A DNA stretch of 64,000 nt from Candidatus Thorarchaeota archaeon (lineage in GTDB: Archaea; Asgardarchaeota; Thorarchaeia; Thorarchaeales; Thorarchaeaceae), in assembly GCA_004524445.1 (NCBI GenBank), contig SDNP01000002.1:62001-126000 (forward strand), given 5' to 3'. The notes beneath the pieces are model-generated. The model saw only the letters and a list, made by a program, of their open reading frames with translations, did no database searches and was not told the DNA's origin. Shown here one piece after another: positions 8,002 through 17,208 of the stretch (the stretch's first letter is position 1; every line of letters begins with the position of its first letter). The position numbers were made by a program, and so were the translations under genes.

Positions 8002-9036
8002 GTGTGGTCATTGGTTGATGCGGTACAATCCTATAATATTCCCGAGAGTTGTCCAGATTGCTTGGGAAGGGTAATAATAAGCAGAGGACATCTTGTATGT
8101 ACGAGATGTGGTCTAGTAATATCTAGAGAGTATGTGCTTCCCACTTTCCAAATGGGAGCGGAACGGAGAGAAGGAGATCCAGAAGCCAGCCAGTATGTTT
8201 CTTTGGGTAATCGTTTACATATTGTGGATGGTTTGGGCAGTTACATAGGATACCATAAGGACAGATATTTTCGTGATTCTACGGGTCAATCTCTCTCAGG
8301 AAAACAACAAAAAAAGTTCAGGCGTCTGAAATCTGTATATAGTACCAGAGTCAGAATTGGAAAGGACGAGGCTAAATATCGTGCCTTGCGCACTCTTAAT
8401 CGCGTAGCTAAGTTACTAATGCTGAATGAACAGGTACGAGACCGGGCGGCGTATTTATTCAACAAAGTACTCTCTGAAGCTGAGGAGCGGATATCAAATA
8501 ATATACTCCTAATGGCAGTATGCCTCTTGATGGGGGTGAGGGAATTTAAGCAAGAGGCCCCTATTACTTTAGAAGAGATTGCAGAAGTGTTTGAACAATG
8601 TGGACATCGTGTAAGCGTTCGCACAATTGTACGTGAAGCACTTAGGTTGAGATCCATTACAGGACATGTGCCCAGAATTCGAAAACCACGGGATTATGTT
8701 CCAAGAGTATTGTCACTGTTGATAAATAATGGCGAAGTAGTTCGCAAGGTCAAGACCAGAGGCTGGGATGTGAGTGAGTACAAAAGTAAACTGCAAAAGA
8801 AGATGTTCTTCATACTAGATCTCGTTCCCAGTTCAAAACGAGGAGGGCGTAATCCATTCATTTTCACCGTTTCATCTGCTTATGCAGGCGACCGGTTAGT
8901 TGCAGAAGAGTGTGGCTCTAAGAGTGTTCTAACTCAAAAATTGGCCTCTGCTGCAACGGATGTTGCAGAGTATAGCATTAGAGACCATTTTGGAATGATA
9001 AAGAAGATTGCAAAGATGTCAGCTATTGCTATCTAG
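8002..9036 (+). CDS. tfb: Transcription initiation factor B (TFIIB homologue)
   Basis: Recruits RNA polymerase to TBP-bound promoters. The N-terminal zinc ribbon has C-x2-C (SCPDCL) and C-x2-C (VCTRCG). A B-reader/linker-like segment (GSYIGYHKDRYFRD) follows, then two cyclin folds (about residues 105-205 and 225-340). At 344 aa it is slightly longer than usual (about 300-330), and the cyclin repeats look divergent: the typical GLP promoter-contact signatures are not obvious. I therefore infer a specialised paralogue rather than the main TFB. It starts with GTG behind a hairpin, and the secretion ATPase follows 32 bp downstream, suggesting a shared transcript. Confidence 0.82.
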   Translation: MWSLVDAVQSYNIPESCPDCLGRVIISRGHLVCTRCGLVISREYVLPTFQMGAERREGDPEASQYVSLGNRLHIVDGLGSYIGYHKDRYFRDSTGQSLSGKQQKKFRRLKSVYSTRVRIGKDEAKYRALRTLNRVAKLLMLNEQVRDRAAYLFNKVLSEAEERISNNILLMAVCLLMGVREFKQEAPITLEEIAEVFEQCGHRVSVRTIVREALRLRSITGHVPRIRKPRDYVPRVLSLLINNGEVVRKVKTRGWDVSEYKSKLQKKMFFILDLVPSSKRGGRNPFIFTVSSAYAGDRLVAEECGSKSVLTQKLASAATDVAEYSIRDHFGMIKKIAKMSAIAI

Positions 9037-9068
9037 ATAGGGTATTGGGACTTGCAGATTGATGGTGT

Positions 9069-10757
9069 GTGTATAGATTGATGGATGCAACGGTCATCGT
9101 AAATCATTGTCCTATTGGTCGCTGTGAATCCTGTAGCGATCTTTTGCAATCTAAATGCAAGTGGCTTCATGAAGAAACGTATGTCACGATTCCCAAGGCG
9201 ATTTTGTTTGTGGAGGCAGGGAAAGGACTGATTCATATAGGCGGTCTAGATGGGAAATTACCCTCTATGCCACCCTGGAAGGATGAAAGCTGGAATTCAA
9301 TTTCTACAGAAGAGTGTGTGCTCCGGGATATCGATGCATGTATCGATGCTTACAGAGTTGGCTCGTATTTGTCCTTATTTTTGCAGAGAGCGAATATTAT
9401 TACCTATATGCCATTGGCTATACTCGGGTCTAGTCTAGAGCATGCGTTGCTGGAGGATTTGAAGAAAAGGTATCGAGATAGCATTAGAATTGATTCTCAT
9501 GAGCGGAAATCCCTAGAAGAGTCTGTTAATCATGCAATAAAGCTCCTTTTTCGGGATGCTAGTTGCAGGTTTCCCGAGATTGGAGAGGAAACTCTTCAAA
9601 CAGTATCTCGATTAGCAGCTCATTCGGAAACGGTGCTGTATCCTATAATGCCGTTGATATTAGATGACATGGTTGAGGAGATTTTCTTTGACAAGCCCAA
9701 TCAGCGTATCTATTTTGATCATGCAGAGCATGGACGTTGTTTGTCCAAACTCACGTTTAGGAATGATGATTTGAGTAGGATATCTACTTTACTACGAGCA
9801 GAAAGCAATATGCACTTGGATAGTAGAAATCCATCTCTTAAAACGAATCTCAATCTGTTGGGCAATAGATTGAGAGTCACGGCCATAATTGAACCACTTG
9901 CAAATGACGGATTCAGCCTAAGTTTGAGACGACTAAGGAAGTCTCCGTTTTCAATACTAGATTTGATTGGAAATGGATCTCTAACACGAGAAGTAGCAGC
10001 GGCATTGTTACTGGCAGTCAATAATAGAATGAACATTACCATAACAGGAGCACCCGGATCAGGAAAGACGACTCTACTTAATGCACTAGATGCGACTACA
10101 CCTAGCAAATGGAGGAAATTGTACATAGAAGATACTGTAGAGAGCAGGCCACTCGAAAACCATCATCAATTGCGTTTGTGTGTTGACCCTGTTGATGAAT
10201 TGGCGGGCGTGCTCAGCAAAAGCAAGGAAATAGTCAAATCACTCCATAGATCCCCCGATTATGTTGTTCTAGGGGAAATCCAAACGATGGAGCATAGTCG
10301 AGCACTATTCGAGGCCCTTGCTGCAGGACTGCGTACCATACAGACGTGTCATGCAAATTCGGCTTCCGGACTTGTCAGCAGATGGTCCATCAATCACGGG
10401 ATTAGTGATGCAAATTTGGCGATGATGGATATTGTAATTACTATGGATAGACCGAATCCCGGTAGTGCAAAACGATTCGTAAAAGAACTAGTAGAGGTGA
10501 AACGAAAAGTAAGTGATGGCATTATTCGTTTTGCTGGATTGAATAATCTATATTCTGCGGTTGATTCTGCGAAATCTTTCCAATGGTGTGATAATGGAGC
10601 CTTCAAACTTGCGGCAAAGGAAGTTGGTACGAATTCTCATACGGCCACCTATGATGAGATTCTTCAAAACCTATACAACCTGGATTCAGGCGATGTGTTA
10701 GATTCTTTTCTACAGAATATAGCTAATCACGGACAGCTTATACCCAAAAAGTCGTGA
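9069..10757 (+). CDS. Type II/IV secretion (type IV pilus) ATPase with N-terminal cysteine cluster
   Basis: Hexameric GspE/VirB11-family ATPase that powers assembly of archaeal pilus-like filaments. The N-terminal about 35 residues contain a Cys cluster (CPIGRCESC...C) that could bind zinc. The middle is an N2-like domain, and the C-terminal ATPase has Walker A GAPGSGKTT, an Asp-box-like IEDTVE, a Walker B-like VVLGEI and a His-box TCHANSASG. At 562 aa it is normal for archaeal members. GTG (9069) or ATG (9081) are possible starts. Upstream is tfb and downstream a pilin-like peptide. No platform protein (TadC/PilC) gene is nearby. Confidence 0.83.
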   Translation: MYRLMDATVIVNHCPIGRCESCSDLLQSKCKWLHEETYVTIPKAILFVEAGKGLIHIGGLDGKLPSMPPWKDESWNSISTEECVLRDIDACIDAYRVGSYLSLFLQRANIITYMPLAILGSSLEHALLEDLKKRYRDSIRIDSHERKSLEESVNHAIKLLFRDASCRFPEIGEETLQTVSRLAAHSETVLYPIMPLILDDMVEEIFFDKPNQRIYFDHAEHGRCLSKLTFRNDDLSRISTLLRAESNMHLDSRNPSLKTNLNLLGNRLRVTAIIEPLANDGFSLSLRRLRKSPFSILDLIGNGSLTREVAAALLLAVNNRMNITITGAPGSGKTTLLNALDATTPSKWRKLYIEDTVESRPLENHHQLRLCVDPVDELAGVLSKSKEIVKSLHRSPDYVVLGEIQTMEHSRALFEALAAGLRTIQTCHANSASGLVSRWSINHGISDANLAMMDIVITMDRPNPGSAKRFVKELVEVKRKVSDGIIRFAGLNNLYSAVDSAKSFQWCDNGAFKLAAKEVGTNSHTATYDEILQNLYNLDSGDVLDSFLQNIANHGQLIPKKS

Positions 10758-10819
10758 GTGTGTGGTTTGTCCAACAAGATTCGCTTTAACTCTGGCTGTG
10801 AACCTCATTCTTTAGGTCC

Positions 10820-10826
10820 TTAAATA
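10820..10826 (+). promoter_or_regulatory. TATA box for the pilin-like gene
   Basis: TTAAATA preceded by a CC-rich stretch lies 35 bp before the ATG at 10861. That spacing fits an archaeal TATA box with a short leader, so the pilin-like gene probably has its own promoter despite following the ATPase. Confidence 0.4.
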
Positions 10827-10860
10827 CGCAAATCCGGAAATGAGAGAATAGGGTTATAAA

Positions 10861-11061
10861 ATGGTTTCATCCAAACTAATAGAAAATCAAAATGGTGGAC
10901 CTTTGGTTGAAGAGAGTCTCTTGTTAGGACTGGCGATTGTCACTATCTCTATTGTTATAGGTGTAATTCTTCAAGCCACAGGTTGGGCACAGGATGTAGT
11001 TAGTACTCTAATGGAAATGCTGGAGGAAAGTTGGAGCATCTTTGGTGAAGTTGTACCATAG
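10861..11061 (+). CDS. Small pilin-like single-membrane-span protein
   Basis: 66 residues: a short polar leader ending in Asn-Gly-Gly, then PLVEESLLLGLAIVTISIVI as a hydrophobic helix with a glutamate just before it, and an amphipathic acidic tail. A Gly-Gly/Pro-Leu-Val-Glu-Glu arrangement is compatible with class III (type IV prepilin) peptidase processing after Gly, with the Glu near the conserved +5 position. It lies 104 bp after the secretion ATPase gene and just before tRNA-Glu. Assignment as the filament subunit of that ATPase is inferred from position and topology. Confidence 0.6.
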   Translation: MVSSKLIENQNGGPLVEESLLLGLAIVTISIVIGVILQATGWAQDVVSTLMEMLEESWSIFGEVVP

Positions 11062-11144
11062 GAGGTAAGTGTTGGCCCTGGCCTTTGGGAAAGCCTTATT
11101 TGCTGAACATTTGGTGAAGACTCGCTTCGGACTGCGGTGACTCG

Positions 11145-11251
11145 GCTCCGGTAGATGCCTTCACATTTCGCGGTTGGCTAGCCGATTGTAGTCCGGCCCA
11201 GCATGAGGGACTCTCGATCCCTCGACCCGGGTTCAAATCCCGGCCGGAGCA
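11145..11251 (+). tRNA. tRNA-Glu(CTC) with a 32-nt intron in the D-arm
   Basis: Acceptor GCTCCGG/CCGGAGC with discriminator A, and CCA encoded directly after (11252-11254). Anticodon stem AGGGA/TCCCT with loop CTCTCGA, anticodon CTC. T-arm CCGGG-TTCAAAT-CCCGG. The extra bases 11155-11186 interrupt the D-stem. CGGT/GCCG forms the 4-bp helix with 3-nt bulges AGA and ATT, and cutting after the second bulge base joins CCGGTAG to TGTAGTCC, the normal archaeal tRNA-Glu D-arm. This is a noncanonical intron position. Confidence 0.92.
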
Positions 11252-11260
11252 CCATTTATT

Positions 11261-13240
11261 CTATCCAATAAGGTAGTGTTTCCTAGCAAAAGGAATGGCC
11301 AATATTAAACATGAGATAATCAGAGCAGAAGCAAGAGGTGTGACACCAATGCCGCTTGCAACGTTCGCATCGATTGGCGTTATGACGAGTGTGAATGACC
11401 CAACGGTGGAAGTAATCCCTGATTGCTCATTAATTTCATAGCTGAGATGGTACACCCCAGCTTCTAATGGAGTCACTAAACACAGATTTACAACACCATA
11501 CACAGATTTTGTGATTTGTTTCTCGGATGCTAACCACCAATATGCAAAATTGATGTCAATATTTCGAGTTCCATTTTGGGCAAATAGCAGAATTTCCACA
11601 TTTATGTATTTCATCATGCCTGATTGAGAATATGATTTCAGAAGAACAGTCAACGGTATAAGTTTGCTAATAGTAATCTTCGTTAAGAAGTTGCTCGGTA
11701 ATTCCATTCTTGACTCATTACCGGAATAGATGATTTTGACTAGGTACTTTCCTTCTTCTTTCGGTGCAGTAAATGATATTTGGCCTAATTGGAAGTTGGT
11801 AGTGAGCAACGTTTGATTTGCTGGTGCATCCAAGGGAGATATAATCAGACTTAGATTGCGTTGGATACTTTTTCCGTCAAAATTAGATATATTGACTAAA
11901 TAGACTACTTCTTGAAGTGGAGATGCATAGCCCATAGTATTGCTTTCTAACAATATGATATTCGGGCGAGACCAAACAGGAAGCAATGTAATCAACGAAT
12001 TGTTAAGGAGAAACTGATTGTCGGTTACATTCACAATGATTTCATGGATGCCCTTTGGTGGCATCATGAATAGATACCCAACAAATTTTCCACTACTAGG
12101 AATAAATATTGCATTGGCACTCTCTAATGTTGTTGTATCTTGCACACTAATATTGATGTCTCGGATGGTGCGGTTGAATATATCTCTAACTGAAATTCCA
12201 AAACTCAAGCTGGTATAAGTTTCAGCTATTGAAGCGTTAAAACTAGCCACAATATATGCTTGACCAAGAACGGATAACTGGACTGTTTTCGTGCATGGCT
12301 CATTCCGGATGCTTCCATTATAGCGAATCGTTAGTTGATGCATCCCTAAAGAAAAAGAGTCATCAATATCGATTTCAATTTCGCTCCAGCCAGTTTCATT
12401 TGTTAGTACTTGCATATACATGATTTCATCAATGAGAACTAGAATACACTCATTAGAGAGACCGCTGTCATTATCAGTTAGTAACACATCTGTTTTCCAA
12501 GTTGTATTGAGGTATGCATCTTCGTGAGCTGAAATATTGGCTGCAATTTCTGTGTCGATCTGACTCAAAATAATCTCTAATTCTTCCATTGCTTGGGAGT
12601 GATAATTTACACTGCTTCCTTCGTACCAGAAAATCAATGAGTTCTTACCAAGATATGCCCAACTACTATTTGTAATGATACTTGTGGACAGATATCCATC
12701 TGTATCTGATTGGAGTATACATAGGGTGTTACCATTAGCGATTACCGTTATATCTGCATTAGGAATCGCATTATTTGTGTCATCAGTCAAGTAGGCAGAA
12801 ATGAGAAGTTCGTCACCATATATCAAAGAAGTATTGGAGAGAGTTACCTCGAGGTTTGTAGATGAAACGATTAAGACCGGCATCCATTGGCAAGAGGGAT
12901 ATAGAGCAAGAGTTTCATTACCTCGATATGTGGCATTGAAAATAGTTTCTCCAAGAGGGTAGCCAAATGGTACATCCATGCAGAATGTAGCATATCCGCT
13001 TTTGTCTGTGTATTCGATTCCTAATAACCAGTCGTTGGTTTCGTCATGAAACTCCACTGGTTGGAATTCTACTGGATCACCGTAAGATCCGTTTTGTAGC
13101 ACCTGTGCTGTTAGTGTTAAATTCTGGCCCCGAGAAATGATAGGAACTTCTTCCGCCTCAACTGGAATCGGAGAAAAAATCATTAGAACTAATGCCGCGC
13201 CGATGAAGATCAAAGTGATGGTATTAGATCTATTCAACAC
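11261..13240 (-). CDS. Secreted Ig-like repeat protein with C-terminal membrane anchor
   Basis: 659 aa. It has an N-terminal signal peptide (ITLIFIGAALVLMIFSPIPVEA), then about five Ig-like/big-domain modules with recurrent G-x-A/Y-x-F/L-x-V and YTDKSGYATF-type strands, many N-x-S/T sequons, and a final transmembrane helix (PLASALIISCLILAIPFA) followed by Arg-Lys. The topology is type I, with the bulk outside the cell. It resembles the larger protein at 4.7-7.4 kb and lies opposite the secretion ATPase, pilin-like and HerA-like genes. A shared cell-surface role is inferred. Its stop lies 10 bp after tRNA-Glu. Confidence 0.75.
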   Translation of the reverse strand: MLNRSNTITLIFIGAALVLMIFSPIPVEAEEVPIISRGQNLTLTAQVLQNGSYGDPVEFQPVEFHDETNDWLLGIEYTDKSGYATFCMDVPFGYPLGETIFNATYRGNETLALYPSCQWMPVLIVSSTNLEVTLSNTSLIYGDELLISAYLTDDTNNAIPNADITVIANGNTLCILQSDTDGYLSTSIITNSSWAYLGKNSLIFWYEGSSVNYHSQAMEELEIILSQIDTEIAANISAHEDAYLNTTWKTDVLLTDNDSGLSNECILVLIDEIMYMQVLTNETGWSEIEIDIDDSFSLGMHQLTIRYNGSIRNEPCTKTVQLSVLGQAYIVASFNASIAETYTSLSFGISVRDIFNRTIRDINISVQDTTTLESANAIFIPSSGKFVGYLFMMPPKGIHEIIVNVTDNQFLLNNSLITLLPVWSRPNIILLESNTMGYASPLQEVVYLVNISNFDGKSIQRNLSLIISPLDAPANQTLLTTNFQLGQISFTAPKEEGKYLVKIIYSGNESRMELPSNFLTKITISKLIPLTVLLKSYSQSGMMKYINVEILLFAQNGTRNIDINFAYWWLASEKQITKSVYGVVNLCLVTPLEAGVYHLSYEINEQSGITSTVGSFTLVITPIDANVASGIGVTPLASALIISCLILAIPFARKHYLIG

Positions 13241-13476
13241 AGTCTACCTCTTTCAATGCTCGTTTTCTGAACACGTCCTATGTCGGCATGATTCGCATTC
13301 GGACCTTATCTGTTCAGCTATTGATTCATAATTTCTTTATTTCAGGAGTTTTTAATCTCCTATAGAATGAGAGATACTCAGGCGTTTTCAGTGGTGGTTA
13401 TTATGGGACATCATTAACACATGTTAGACGTGAACACAATTTAGTCAGCCTTTAGCAGGACAAGAAGAGAGAGGAG

Positions 13477-16400
13477 TTGGTGAATGTGATTGATGGAATA
13501 AATGAACACTTGCTTCGAGTATCGATTCGGTATACTAGATTGTTATGGTTCCTATCGAGCTTTCTTGCTGGCGTCTATCTTCTTTTGACTTATCTACTGC
13601 CAACCACAAATTTTGGTGCAACATTTCTAATACCAGCCAGGTATTTCATTGAGGTTTTTATTTTCTTGACACCTGTTGTGGGAGCCATTATAACAGCATC
13701 TAGACATTTCGTGAGTCTTACACCCGCCATCTTGATGACTGATGAGTTTCTTTGGTATGAGGTGGGTGATAGTCTTATCGGTGTTTCTTGCCTAGATATA
13801 TCAAATACGCATAGCTCGGTGGTGAATGGAGAGAATGGAACCACTGTCTATGATTCATCCTTCCTTCGAGCTTTAAGATCTGGATTGCAGAAAAATACTA
13901 GTCTTGCATTCGAAGCGGGAATAAATCAGAATGGGCCCTGTCTTCGCTTTTTTATAAGTACTTACTCGAAAAGTAGAGAAGATGCAAAGAGTGTTTTGAT
14001 GAGAGAAAGAATGAAACTGGAGGCTATTCTTCTGTCATCGATAAAGAACATCGAGTTTCATCCTCTTAGTGGCTCTGACCTAAGAGAAGCAATTGGAGTT
14101 TCTATCTTTCACGAAGGGAGTTTTTCTTCAGTTTTTGATTCGAAAACGAATCTCCTTGTCATTAAAGGCAATCCAAAGGTAGAAGCAACAGATACCTCTT
14201 CGCAAATTGGGGTTTTCTTATCCACTGCCATGAAGAAGAGGATATCGACGCGAATCACAACCGTTCTCTCAGTTGCGGATGGTAACTCAGAGAGAAAAAA
14301 AATGGAGCGATCTTGGGACAGGATAATGGAAAAGGAGAAGCGCAAGGAAGCAAGCTTGGAAGACTGGGCAACAAAAAAGAAACTTCTTAGTCGCTATCAC
14401 GAAACTGAGAACAAGAATGGATGGTTTGATTGTTCTACTTATGTCTTAGTAAAATCTGACAATGAGAATGAAGTCGTACCTAATACTGAGAGTGTATCGG
14501 GTATGATTCAGTCAATTTGGGGTGGAGATAACACATTTTCCATCAAACAAAAGAGGTTGAGTAGAAGGATTGAATCTCGTTTGATAACTAGGAGAGCTAT
14601 TGCCAACACACGACTACATGCAAATAGAGTTGCTGCCTATGTAAATACTCCAGTTCAATCGTTGCCCATGATGTCTAAGCATACAGCACCAACCTTCAAC
14701 ATTCCTTCCGTACAGGAGATTGATAATGAATTGACTCTTGGACACGCGATATATCAAGACAAGGAAGTCAGTTCAGTTGGTTTGAGTGCACAGATGTTGA
14801 GAGAGCATTTGGCGGTCCTTGGTGCAACTGGGACAGGAAAAACAACACTGGTTAAACGTCTAATAGCAGAACTAAGCATGAGAACAGATGTGCCTTGGTG
14901 GATTTTCGATGTTAAAGGAAATGAATATTCTGAATTCCAGAAGCTTGGTAATGTGATGGTTATAAGGCCAGGTCTCGATCCTACATTTTCAATTCCATTA
15001 GTGGACTCTTCCCATTCTTCCGAGTCTGTGCAGGGGCAGTCAACTTTTACCTTGCTAAGAGAACTCATCAGGGAGGAGGGATCTTCGGACTTGTCTCCAG
15101 CAATGGAGCAGTTGCTCTTCAAGGCAGTTAGTCGACTAGCCCATAGCAAAGGGGAAGGAATGGGTGCGGATTGTCTTGTTGATTTGGTCAAAAAAATGTC
15201 TGATGACAATAGAGTGGGGAAAATGATTAGAGATGCTCTATTGAATCGCTTAGAAATATTAACCAGAGAACCCCTTGGTGCTATTCTCTCAGGAGGAGAA
15301 AATCAAGTCAACATTACGGATCTTATGAAAAGAAGGGTTGTATTTGACCTGCGCTATGTTGCCAGGATTGGAGGAATGGACGCAGCGCGTTTGCTTTACA
15401 ATCTAGTAGCAAAGAGAATATTTGAGGCAGCAATGCACAGAGGCATATCTCCGAATTTGAATCACGTAGTTGTTTTGGAGGAGGCGAGCAATCTTGTTCC
15501 AGAGAGTTACACGAGATCTTCTGCGGCAGATATCTCAACAGGGGAGTCGATGGTCATGCTGCAAAGAGCTACAGGACAAGGTGTGATTGTTGTTTCAACT
15601 AGGCCGAATATATCCACTAACATCCTTGCCAATACTGCCACCAAAGTCGCGTTTAGATTACCATATGATAGTGAGGTGGGAGGCAGATTTTTATCAATCG
15701 ATCAAAATCAAGAACGATATCTGCGTATTCTCAAACGAGGTAGAGCTCTGATATCACTACCCGGACTTGAAGCTTTTGAAATGAGTTCAGATGTTTTTCG
15801 TTGGAGCGATTACTCGGATTTTATGTCGGAAAATAAATTGATTGGAAAGGATGAAACTAGTGTGATGTCAAGAGAGGGGATGGATATCGAGTCACAGATG
15901 GATACATCAGGTGCATCTGTTACCGGTTCTACAGAAGGTTCTTCTTCTAAGAACTTCAATCGGGCATCACAAATTAACAGTCAATTGGTTGCATTTATGG
16001 CATCAGAGAAGTTCGTCGTTGAAAGAGAAATTAGAGAATTCATTAGCATACTAAGCCCACAATCAACAGACTGTGAAATTGACGAGATGATATTTAGTTT
16101 GATTTCATTGGGCACTATTGTTAGGGAGGCAATTCCATTTGTCGATGGCGGTTTTGTGTATACATTGCCTGGAAAAGGTGAGCAAGCGGTATCAGAGGTT
16201 ATTTCGACGTATCTTTCAGATAGGTTAGGCTTAGAAAAGGAAGCAGTCCAAACAGACGATTTTGAGCTCATCATCGATGATATTGCTATTATAATCATTG
16301 GAGAACACATACGAGTTTCATCATTGAATGATACAGAAAATTACATCCGTTTGAAAATGGAGAAATTTGGAAATGGTGTAGAGAAGCTATATGTTATTGT

Positions 16401-17208
16401 AAGAGGAAGTGTGGCTGCCGCTAAACTTCGGGAGAAATTGGCTCAGACTGAGGAGTTTGATTCTGTCAGCGTTTTGTCAGCCTTCCCGAGTTCGCTGGAT
16501 CGAATGATTGCAGAAATTGGGGGAGAACGTTATTCTGTGTATGATGATGCTACTGAGAAGAATGCATCAGCTAAGGAAGAAGAAGTTGAATTGATCGAGG
16601 CGGTACATAAAAGGTGTAATACAGCTACCAGAGCAATTCAGATTCGAATTTGGATAGGACTGATTCAGGACTTTATTGATATTTCAAATGGTAAGTCAAC
16701 TTGGAGGTCGGTTTTGGAGTTTATTGAAACCACTGTATTGCAATCCAAACGAGCACGAACAGTGCCCTTGGATTCAGATGAAGGACGTCGAGCAGTTACT
16801 GAATTATTGGCAGATGAGGTTCTCACTGCTGTTAGAGTTGCAGAAAATGTGGACTTTCCTGGAATGGGGTCAGGACTGTGGATTGTAAATTCCAATGTTT
16901 TGATGAAACTGAAGGATTGGGTCTTGGAGCAATTAGTAACTTGTTTGAAAAGAGAAGGACATGAAATTTATAGAAATCATGAATACTACGATTTGTGTGC
17001 TAGCGACGCATCCTATGTGGTATTTCCAAATCAGCAGCAATTGAGTACCCTGTTGCATCTCCAATCTGAGGTGATATGTAGAAAATGTAAGTCCAAAAAA
17101 GTTGTATGCATATTGAGTGCTTCTGAATATATCGATGAGCGAGAAGATGCATCGGAGAACATAATTTTCAGATATCTGGACAGCCAGCAGATTAACCTTC
17201 TTCCTTAA
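13477..17208 (+). CDS. Large membrane-anchored HerA/VirB4-like ATPase
   Basis: 1243 aa. Two transmembrane helices lie near residues 22-42 and 55-75. A soluble region with a coiled-coil-like Lys/Glu-rich stretch follows (about 270-310). The RecA-like motor has Walker A GATGTGKTT at about residue 449, Walker B HVVVLEEA at about 662, and a sensor-like STRPNI. A long C-terminal region (about 800-1243) ends in a Cys-x2-Cys (ICRKCKSKK). This layout is like conjugative VirB4/TraG-type or HerA-FtsK translocases, but the extended C-terminus is not recognised. GAGAGAGGAG precedes the TTG/GTG start cluster. It overlaps convergent ipk by 4 bp. Transport of DNA or protein across the membrane is inferred. 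Confidence 0.72.
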   Translation: MVNVIDGINEHLLRVSIRYTRLLWFLSSFLAGVYLLLTYLLPTTNFGATFLIPARYFIEVFIFLTPVVGAIITASRHFVSLTPAILMTDEFLWYEVGDSLIGVSCLDISNTHSSVVNGENGTTVYDSSFLRALRSGLQKNTSLAFEAGINQNGPCLRFFISTYSKSREDAKSVLMRERMKLEAILLSSIKNIEFHPLSGSDLREAIGVSIFHEGSFSSVFDSKTNLLVIKGNPKVEATDTSSQIGVFLSTAMKKRISTRITTVLSVADGNSERKKMERSWDRIMEKEKRKEASLEDWATKKKLLSRYHETENKNGWFDCSTYVLVKSDNENEVVPNTESVSGMIQSIWGGDNTFSIKQKRLSRRIESRLITRRAIANTRLHANRVAAYVNTPVQSLPMMSKHTAPTFNIPSVQEIDNELTLGHAIYQDKEVSSVGLSAQMLREHLAVLGATGTGKTTLVKRLIAELSMRTDVPWWIFDVKGNEYSEFQKLGNVMVIRPGLDPTFSIPLVDSSHSSESVQGQSTFTLLRELIREEGSSDLSPAMEQLLFKAVSRLAHSKGEGMGADCLVDLVKKMSDDNRVGKMIRDALLNRLEILTREPLGAILSGGENQVNITDLMKRRVVFDLRYVARIGGMDAARLLYNLVAKRIFEAAMHRGISPNLNHVVVLEEASNLVPESYTRSSAADISTGESMVMLQRATGQGVIVVSTRPNISTNILANTATKVAFRLPYDSEVGGRFLSIDQNQERYLRILKRGRALISLPGLEAFEMSSDVFRWSDYSDFMSENKLIGKDETSVMSREGMDIESQMDTSGASVTGSTEGSSSKNFNRASQINSQLVAFMASEKFVVEREIREFISILSPQSTDCEIDEMIFSLISLGTIVREAIPFVDGGFVYTLPGKGEQAVSEVISTYLSDRLGLEKEAVQTDDFELIIDDIAIIIIGEHIRVSSLNDTENYIRLKMEKFGNGVEKLYVIVRGSVAAAKLREKLAQTEEFDSVSVLSAFPSSLDRMIAEIGGERYSVYDDATEKNASAKEEEVELIEAVHKRCNTATRAIQIRIWIGLIQDFIDISNGKSTWRSVLEFIETTVLQSKRARTVPLDSDEGRRAVTELLADEVLTAVRVAENVDFPGMGSGLWIVNSNVLMKLKDWVLEQLVTCLKREGHEIYRNHEYYDLCASDASYVVFPNQQQLSTLLHLQSEVICRKCKSKKVVCILSASEYIDEREDASENIIFRYLDSQQINLLP

